DNA of 64,000 bases from Pictodentalium vernedei (Eukaryota > Mollusca > Scaphopoda > Dentaliida > Dentaliidae), in assembly GCA_031216915.1 (NCBI GenBank), contig CM062294.1, forward strand, positions 167,541,455 through 167,605,454, in the 5' to 3' direction. The number at the start of each line of letters is the position of its first letter. The stretch's first letter is position 1. Below, one piece after another: positions 57,891-64,000 of this stretch. The notes under the pieces were generated by a model, which was given only the letters and a program-made list of their open reading frames with translations, ran no database searches and had not been told where the DNA came from. A program made the translations under genes and the position numbers.

Positions 57891-60545
57891 AACTAGACTT
57901 TATGATTCTGAGAATCATGGCTTTTCCCAATGAGATTCCATGATTTTTCATGACCCCACAGTGTCTGATGAATTGTTTTTAACTGTCTCACTGAAGTCCC
58001 TTCATTGATGTTACGAGAAAGGTGAAGATAGTAATCTCAAATGACAGAGTTTGATAAAAAATTGTTTAGGTAAAAACCATATTAACGGTGGAGTGGTTCA
58101 ATGTCAATTTCGTCGTCCAACAAGTCAATGACCGACAAAAGGAGTTATGTTTGTTTGACACATACCCACTGAGTGCTGTGTCAATTTAAAAATGGTTCAT
58201 TTTGTCTCAAATGTATCCCAAATATTGATGTCTGGCAGTTTGTAGAGGGTTAACAAGTGCTTACAGGAATATTTATTCATGCAACTTGTAATGTCAAACC
58301 AAGAACTGTGAATGGCCATTTTTCTTTAAAATCTACAAGACGTTTTCAGAAAAATCCAGGGAGAACATGAATTTTAAGCTTTTGATGGGTATCATTGTTT
58401 ATCCAGCCCAAAACGGGTTAAGTGTTGTTTTTTGAATACTCTTATTACTTCCAAAAATAATTCTCAGTGAATTCTACTTCCACTTATTTTGATCTCTCCT
58501 CCCAACTTTGTGTGCTGTGGGTACGCAAACACAGCCCATTTTATCAACATTTTGATGTCTGAGAACCTGCATATGATTAACAAATGCTTACGGGAATATT
58601 TTGTACATGCAACTTGTAATGTCACACTAAGATCTGAGAATGGCCATTTTTTCTTGAAAATCTACGGGATGTTTTTAAAGAAATTCTCAGGTAACACAAA
58701 TTTTTAACCTTTTGAGGGGTATCTCTCTGTAACCAGCTCTAAACGGTTAATGCTTCGTTTTGTGAATACCTTCATTACTTACAAAAATGACCGACGGTGA
58801 ATTCCACTTCCAAAGAAGGAGGTTATGTTTATCTCGTAGGTACACATTTGGTGTTATGGTTGCCCAAGAACAGCCCATTTTCTCCAAATGTCTATGCTTG
58901 GCAATCTCGGGAGGGTTAACAGATGTTTACCGAAACATTTTGTTCATGCTTGTAATGTCACTCGAAGACCTGCGAATGGTCAATTGTTCTTGAAATTTTT
59001 TTCGGAGAAATCCACAGAAAACTGGAATTTTAAGCTTTTAAGGGGTATATCTCCTTAACCAGTCAAAAATGGGTTAAGACCTCGATTTTTGAATACATGT
59101 ACTACTTACAAAAATGTTTCCCTGTCAGTTTTGCGTCCGTTAAAAGAAGTTACGTTTCTCGGTTGCATTCCCTTTTGATGTTATTGTTGTTCAAAAACAG
59201 ACTATTTTTTTCAAAATTTTGACATTTAGCAGCCCATGGAGGGTTAACAAATGCTTACCGGAATAATTTATCTAATCAACTTGTAATGTGACACCATGAC
59301 CTATCAATGGCCATTTTCTCTTGAAAACGCTACCAGATGTTTGTAAAGAAACCCAGGGAAAACATAAATTTTTAAACCTTTGATGGGTATCACTATTAAC
59401 AACCACAAAAGGGGTTAACGCTTGGTTTTTTGAATAGCCTTATTACTTACAAAAATGGTCCTCGGTGAATTCCACTTTCAACAAAGGAGATTATGTGTAT
59501 TTCTTAGGTACACGTTGGGTGCTGTGTGTGTCTGAAAACAGCCCATTTCAACAAAATTACGATGCTTGGCAGTCTGTAGAGGGTTAATAAACGCTCACCG
59601 GAATATTTTGTCCATGCAACTTATTATGTCACACAAAGACCTGCGAGTAGTCAATTTTTCTTGAGAACCTACAGATTGTATTTAGAGAAATCCACAGAAA
59701 ATGGGAATTTTAAGATTTTAACGGGTCTCTCTCTTTAGCCTGCCCAAAATGGGTTAAGACTTCGACTTTTGAATACCCTTACTACTTACAAAAATGTTTC
59801 CATATAGATTGTGCGCTCGATAAAAGAAGGCACTTTTCTTTGTGGCGTACCCATTGGGTGCTGTTGGCGTCCAAAAACAGCCCATTTTATCACAATTTTG
59901 ACTTTTAGCAGCCCGTGGAGGGTTAACAAATGCTCACCGCAGTATTTTGTCTACGCAACTTCTATTGTCACACCAAGGCCTGGGAGTGACAAATTTTTCT
60001 TGAAAATCTACAAGACTCGTTTAGAGAAATCCACAGAAAACACGAATATTTTAGCTTTATGGGGGTATTGCTGTTTAACCAGCTCAAAATGGGTTAACGC
60101 TTGGTTTTCTGAACACCCTTATTACCGACAAAAATGATCCTCGGTGAATTCCACTCCCAATAGAGGAAGTTATGTTTATCTCTCGTGTATTTTTTGGGTG
60201 CTGTGGGGGCCTGAAATGGGCCTATTTCATCAAAATTTCGATGTTTGGCAGCCTGTGGAGGGTTACCATATGCATCGCCTGATATGTCGTGTGTATCAAA
60301 GGGTGTGTCACAGACAGTTCTAGCAATGACGAATGTATAAAAAAAATCTACAAGATGTGTTTCGAGAAAGTGCCGATAAACCCCAATTTTGGCAATTTTT
60401 TGCCAATTCTGACGAAATAATGGTAAAATCGAAAATTCCGCTTTAGTACACTTTTAGATTTTGTGCCCCTCTATGCGTGTGCAATATTTCGTAAAAATCG
60501 GTTCGAAAATGGCTTCTGAATCGTACGGACAAAATGTGTGGAAAA
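57891..60545 (+). repeat. Higher-order satellite, block 2 (2.66 kb)
   Basis: It repeats block 1 subunit by subunit. GGGTTAACAA-type words are at about 58245, 58570, 58912, 59240, 59578 and 59920, and the closing ATATGCATCGCC subunit at about 60260. Each subunit is closer to its counterpart about 2.68 kb upstream than to its neighbours. That is the definition of a higher-order repeat. Confidence 0.9.
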
Positions 60546-60552
60546 AAATAAT

Positions 60553-60745
60553 AATAATAATCCGTAGAAAAACAATAGTCTTTTTCAGAGGGAAAAGCCT
60601 AAAAAAAAAATATTAATCCGTAGAAAAACAATAGTCTTTTCCAGAGGGAAAAGCCTACCCCCCCCCCCCCCCCCCCGCCAAAAAAAAAATAATAATAATA
60701 ATCCGTAGAAAAAAAATAGTCTTTTCCATAGGGAAAAGCCTAAAA
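60553..60745 (+). repeat. Three-copy tandem repeat with A- and C-tracts
   Basis: AATCCGTAGAAAAACAATAG, then TCTTTTTCAGAGGG-like and AAAAGCCTA words, occur three times at about 60560, 60616 and 60700. Between copies 2 and 3 lie about 19 consecutive C, an A run and an (AAT)n tract. It directly follows the satellite. Confidence 0.8.
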
Positions 60746-60749
60746 ATAG

Positions 60750-61290
60750 AAAACTGCCTTTTCAGACCCATTTGGTGATCTATAATTTTTTTTATATTCA
60801 TTGTATCAACAGTGTGCGCATCGTTGCATAAAATAAAGACACTGTTCCTTTTAATAATCTAAAAGTCTGTTAGATGTGGTTTTCCAATTGTTTTCCTCTG
60901 ATGAATTAAAACTTCCAAATTGCTATGAAAACACATTCTCAGACTGTACAAAAACGCAGAGATGGATGAGAAATTACATAGTAATTGCTTTAAATGGCGT
61001 CGCAATTTCACACCTCATTGTCATTCATCCACGCACATCAAGTCTCAGAAATTTCACACCTCACCACCCACATTCACTGCCTTCGAAATTGGATTTCGTC
61101 TCGCAAGTTCAGTAATCTCAAGGGAGATAATTTTCGCGTAAGATATTATTTTAACCAATATTGTTGGGTGTGGTAACGATCTGAGAGTCCAAGTTAGGAA
61201 AAATCACTTCGGACGATGTTCAATACAATATAATGATTAGATCATTTCTTGTCGATTCCTTCGGTTGTATATGGTCTAGTGGGGTGTTAT
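60750..61290. other. Intergenic stretch, nothing identified
   Basis: Short plus-strand frames at 60876-61176 have no domain. Confidence 0.4.
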
Positions 61291-61298
61291 AATTCCCT

Positions 61299-61674
61299 TT
61301 ATTCCACGTCTGTTCTATGAAATCTCCATCTACAACAGCATTTAACCATGCGGAAAATGAAAATCCGTTCCACACCCATGTGCGGAACGGAAATTGTTGA
61401 CGGACTATTTTTATAAAGAAGCGAAATATCACTGGAATTTTCTACAAATTGTGTACTGCAATTACAATTTGAATCACTAACGATAGCCAAATATTGTCCC
61501 ATGAGTTCCAATGTGTAGGCACATAGAACATTTGGAAAGCGGGGGACGAAATAGAAACACGGGCTCTCCTCGCAAATTGGTTGGCGATAAAATGTGTTCA
61601 TTTTGTTGATAGTTGTCAAATGAATTGCCGAGTGCCTTCTAATAATTGTTTTATAGCGTGAAGGCGTGGAGTAA
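61299..61674. mobile_element. 376-bp MITE, double-foldback unit copy 3, part 1
   Basis: It has decayed ends TTATTCCACGTCT and AAGGCGTGGAGTAA, TTCCACACCCATGTGCGGAA near 61357 and a shortened GTCCC hairpin at 61495-61548. It is the oldest of the three copies. Confidence 0.75.
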
Positions 61675-61680
61675 ATACAG

Positions 61681-61837
61681 AACTACATGCGTGTGTAAAT
61701 GGGTTAATCGATATAGCACTTGTGCCATCGTGGAAGGATAAAACTCGATAAAAACTCGAGGTCCGCGGCCTCTCGTTCTATCCTTCCGCGCTGGCACTCC
61801 TCCCATATTGATTACCCCTTTCACACACGTGCGTCGT
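61681..61837. mobile_element. 157-bp foldback, double-foldback unit copy 3, part 2
   Basis: CATGCGTGTGTAAATGGGTT with AATCGATATAGCAC pairs with the right arm ending ACACACGTGCGTCGTT. The centre is GAGGTCCGCGGCCTCTCG and carries an extra AAACTCGATA duplication. Confidence 0.75.
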
Positions 61838-61839
61838 TC

Positions 61840-62730
61840 TGCATATTAGCACCGCACCGAGAACTGCACTATCTCAACGGATCACCTTTCGGGATGTGTC
61901 AAATCCTAGTCATGCTGTATTCGTTTAACTGGAACCACAATTGCAATATAATATTTGTTATAGACCTCAAACAGTAGACCCTGGAATATTAATTGAATAA
62001 TACTCATGGCTGATTACAAATTACAAATCACAAAACGCACATATAAAAAATGTGATGGATGATCAGAGCATGTGTGTTCTATTTCAAGAAAGAAATACCT
62101 GCGATGTGAATAAAAACAATACATGTGTCTTTCAGAATACAGTAACGTCATAATAAAGGGGAGTAAAGAATTTCGATCGGATTACGAATGAGTTGCGATC
62201 CTGTGGAAATAATTTGTCCACATACCTCCCCGCAAACCTATTGACTCTCACCTATCGAAAAAGAAATACGGAAACATTGAATTAAAAAGATTCTATTTCT
62301 CGTTAGAATTTGTTTGGTGTGGTCTTGATTTCGTTGTATTTTATTTACGAAATCTCGACACACTCGTGCATATGTGTCGCGATCGGATCACAAAAAGACC
62401 GCAGTCATTGAGGTCTGAGATATATATAATCACCGAACGACCTCAGAAGCTTAACAAATTTGAAATAAGTTGTTTTTTTCACGGAAGCATCTTTATTTTT
62501 ATTAAACAAATTTCTGAATTGACAACCTCACCCCGGACAAAACCGGAAAACACGATTTCATGTTAAAATATCGCAACGTTTATTTTAAATAATACTACCG
62601 ACTTTAATTTTGCTTTATTTCTGTTCATTTATTAATTGATCTGATCCTCTTATCGGTCATTTTACTCATATTTTCAAAGCGGTAACGCACTATCATTCAA
62701 CATTTCGGAAGTAGCTCCAAGTGTATACCG
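61840..62730. other. Intergenic stretch, nothing identified
   Basis: AT-rich with one 66-codon frame and no domain. Confidence 0.4.
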
Positions 62731-62737
62731 TTCTATG

Positions 62738-62785
62738 GGACGCGGTGGCGTTGCGATAATCGGTTCTCGTCAAATCACCGAAGTT
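62738..62785 (+). mobile_element. 5' fragment of the chimeric-head SINE
   Basis: GGGACGCGGTGGCGTTGCGA followed by TAATCGGTTCTCGTCA matches the first 36 bp of the SINE at 33460. The rest is missing. Confidence 0.65.
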
Positions 62786-62948
62786 AACCCTTTAAACACC
62801 TTTTTCCGGCCGCGTCATAAGATACGTCAAAATGCCATTTACTCTTTTGGCGCGACAGGCGACTAAAGTCGACAGTCGGCAAACCGCGGAAAGGTACTGC
62901 AGTAGTCATTTTAGCCAACTGTGTGTGTCCATTTCCAAGTGCTTTTAA

Positions 62949-63191
62949 CCCTTTACCCAACGCAAACGATATCAAAATGTATTATTTTAAATATCATTTT
63001 TTCAGTTTTTTTTCAAAAAAGTTCAATAAAACCATACCATGTGAACCCTCGTTGGAACGAGCTCGTTCCAACGAGGGGTCACTTGATATGGTTTTGTTAA
63101 AAAGTTTTTTGAAAAATAATATTTTTTCAATTGCTGAAGTTGCATATTACGCGGGAGGGGGAGGGGTACGTCCGATTTGTTGGGTAAAGGG
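62949..63191 (+). mobile_element. piggyBac-type MITE, family B
   Basis: TTAA lies at 62945-62948, and the right flank is a mutated TTGA at 63192-63195. The central palindrome is loopless (GGAACGAGCTCGTTCC). The right block is GCTGAAGTTGCATATTACGC. Confidence 0.88.
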
Positions 63192-63450
63192 TTGAACAAA
63201 CATACATCCATGAACAACGATATCGTCCCTTGAAAGTATAAAGGTGCCATTTAAATATATACAGGAAATCATTTGAAAAACTGTCAATGAGATCATTAGA
63301 ACATCTTTTAAAATAATAACGCTTTAGTCTAACAACCTATACTTTTTGTAAAATTCCTGATGAATATTAGGCGCTAAGAATTCTGTTTCTCAGATTATTC
63401 CGCGCCAAAAGAGTTAAGGGGATGGCTATAAGGTAAATGAGTGGCATAGA

Positions 63451-63506
63451 CCAATCAATATTTTCAACGTGCAGCCCTAAGGCTGCACGTTGAAAATATT
63501 AATTGG
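63451..63506. repeat. Near-perfect 56-bp foldback
   Basis: CCAATCAATATTTTCAACGT with GCAGCC pairs with its complement around CTAA. One mismatch. Confidence 0.85.
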
Positions 63507-63587
63507 ACTCACCCCAAATAATAAATATGGACTCTTCCAATTGCTGCCATTGAACTGACATGGAAGATACCACCAGGGTTCAAAGGG

Positions 63588-63940
63588 TTAAGCAACGTCG
63601 AGCCCGATTAGTCCCTGGATGGGTGACCGTCTGGGCGATCGATTCGGACTCCAGCGTTGTGTCCTTAGGCATGACACTTGACCTCGATTGTCCACATGGA
63701 GGCACAATGACGCCATGCACTATGGCTTACTGCATGTCGATGGTGCGCATGTCTTCAACCAATCTAACCCTGCCTGTGCTGCAGTGCAGAGTTACGATGT
63801 TGGAGAGCTGGCAGCTGCTCGTCGTTGCTCGGTGGTTCTCTCCGGGTACTCCTGCTTCCTCCACCCGTAAAACTGTCACCGACACGATATGACACTGGCT
63901 GTTAAAGTGTCGTTAAACCCATAATAAATGAATAAAATAC
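63588..63940 (+). mobile_element. SINE, shared body with 5S-rRNA-like head
   Basis: The head AGCAACGTCGAGCCCGATTA and CCTGGATGGGTGACCGTCTG matches the 3' half of metazoan 5S rRNA, including the C box of its internal promoter. The body (TGTGTCCTTAGGCATGACAC, GCACAATGACGCCATGCAC, CTCCACCCGTAAAACTG) and the tail (CATAATAAATGAATAAA) are those of the tRNA-headed copies at 36834, 39600 and 45132. The 5' half of the 5S part is missing, so the copy is 5'-truncated. It is not a 5S gene. Confidence 0.85.
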
Positions 63941-64000
63941 CGTTGTATTATTGTGAGGCATTAAACTTCGATTTCTAGTCGTCTGTTTAAATTCCGTATA

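Noticed and set aside
55200-60545. CRISPR array or coding repeats
   Set aside because: The repeat is long (335 bp), without unique spacers, in a eukaryotic context. Short frames in it are interrupted in equivalent subunits.
63588-63650. 5S rRNA gene
   Set aside because: Only the 3' half is similar and it runs directly into a SINE body.
1-64000. An antiphage, antibiotic or toxin-type gene cluster
   Set aside because: No prokaryotic gene organisation, ribosome binding sites or operons are present; all strong coding signals are transposase, nuclease-CXC or LINE reverse transcriptase.

Overview
This window looks like repeat-dense, AT-rich DNA from an invertebrate animal genome, probably marine. 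The evidence is degraded LINEs of three or four lineages, tRNA- and 5S-derived SINEs, a Tc1-type transposon, piggyBac-type MITEs with TTAA target duplications, an Academ-like DNA transposon and satellite arrays. I see no bacterial operon structure, no tRNA or rRNA gene outside SINE heads, and no host coding exon I would defend. The species cannot be fixed from sequence alone; amphioxus, hemichordate, echinoderm and mollusc genomes all carry this mix.

Layout. Bases 115-2480 hold two old tandem arrays (units of about 120 and 150 bp) with a MITE inserted. Bases 3691-7547 are the best element of the window: a 3.86-kb DNA transposon with long diverged terminal inverted repeats and a nearly open reading frame. 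The frame joins the C-terminal part of a transposase-like protein, an XPG/FEN1-like nuclease and a CXC cysteine-rich domain. It sits inside a minus-strand LINE remnant and has a probable 4-bp target duplication. Bases 8553-10695 carry a tRNA-type SINE and a broken Tc1 transposon. Bases 11361-22723 are dominated by MITEs and foldbacks plus a CR1/L2-type LINE end. Bases 23470-25540 and 27690-30440 are two further 5'-truncated LINEs. Bases 30505-50000 mix SINEs, a thrice-repeated double-foldback unit, one arm of a 745-bp inverted repeat pair (12273 and 34293) and more piggyBac MITEs. Bases 55200-60545 are a higher-order satellite: two 2.68-kb blocks, each of about seven to eight 335-bp subunits. 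The last 3 kb return to foldbacks, a piggyBac MITE and a 5S-headed SINE.

The elements interact by nesting rather than as genes. The Academ-like element interrupts a LINE, a piggyBac MITE splits an older 400-bp repeat, foldbacks interrupt the CR1/L2-type LINE, and two MITEs share one TTAA. The most distinctive patterns are three. Two piggyBac MITE families have unrelated ends but the same central palindrome and the same set of loop variants. One SINE body carries either a tRNA-type or a 5S-rRNA-type head. More than thirty short, near-perfect foldbacks occur in 64 kb. Copy identities were judged by eye, so the percentages and boundaries below are approximate.
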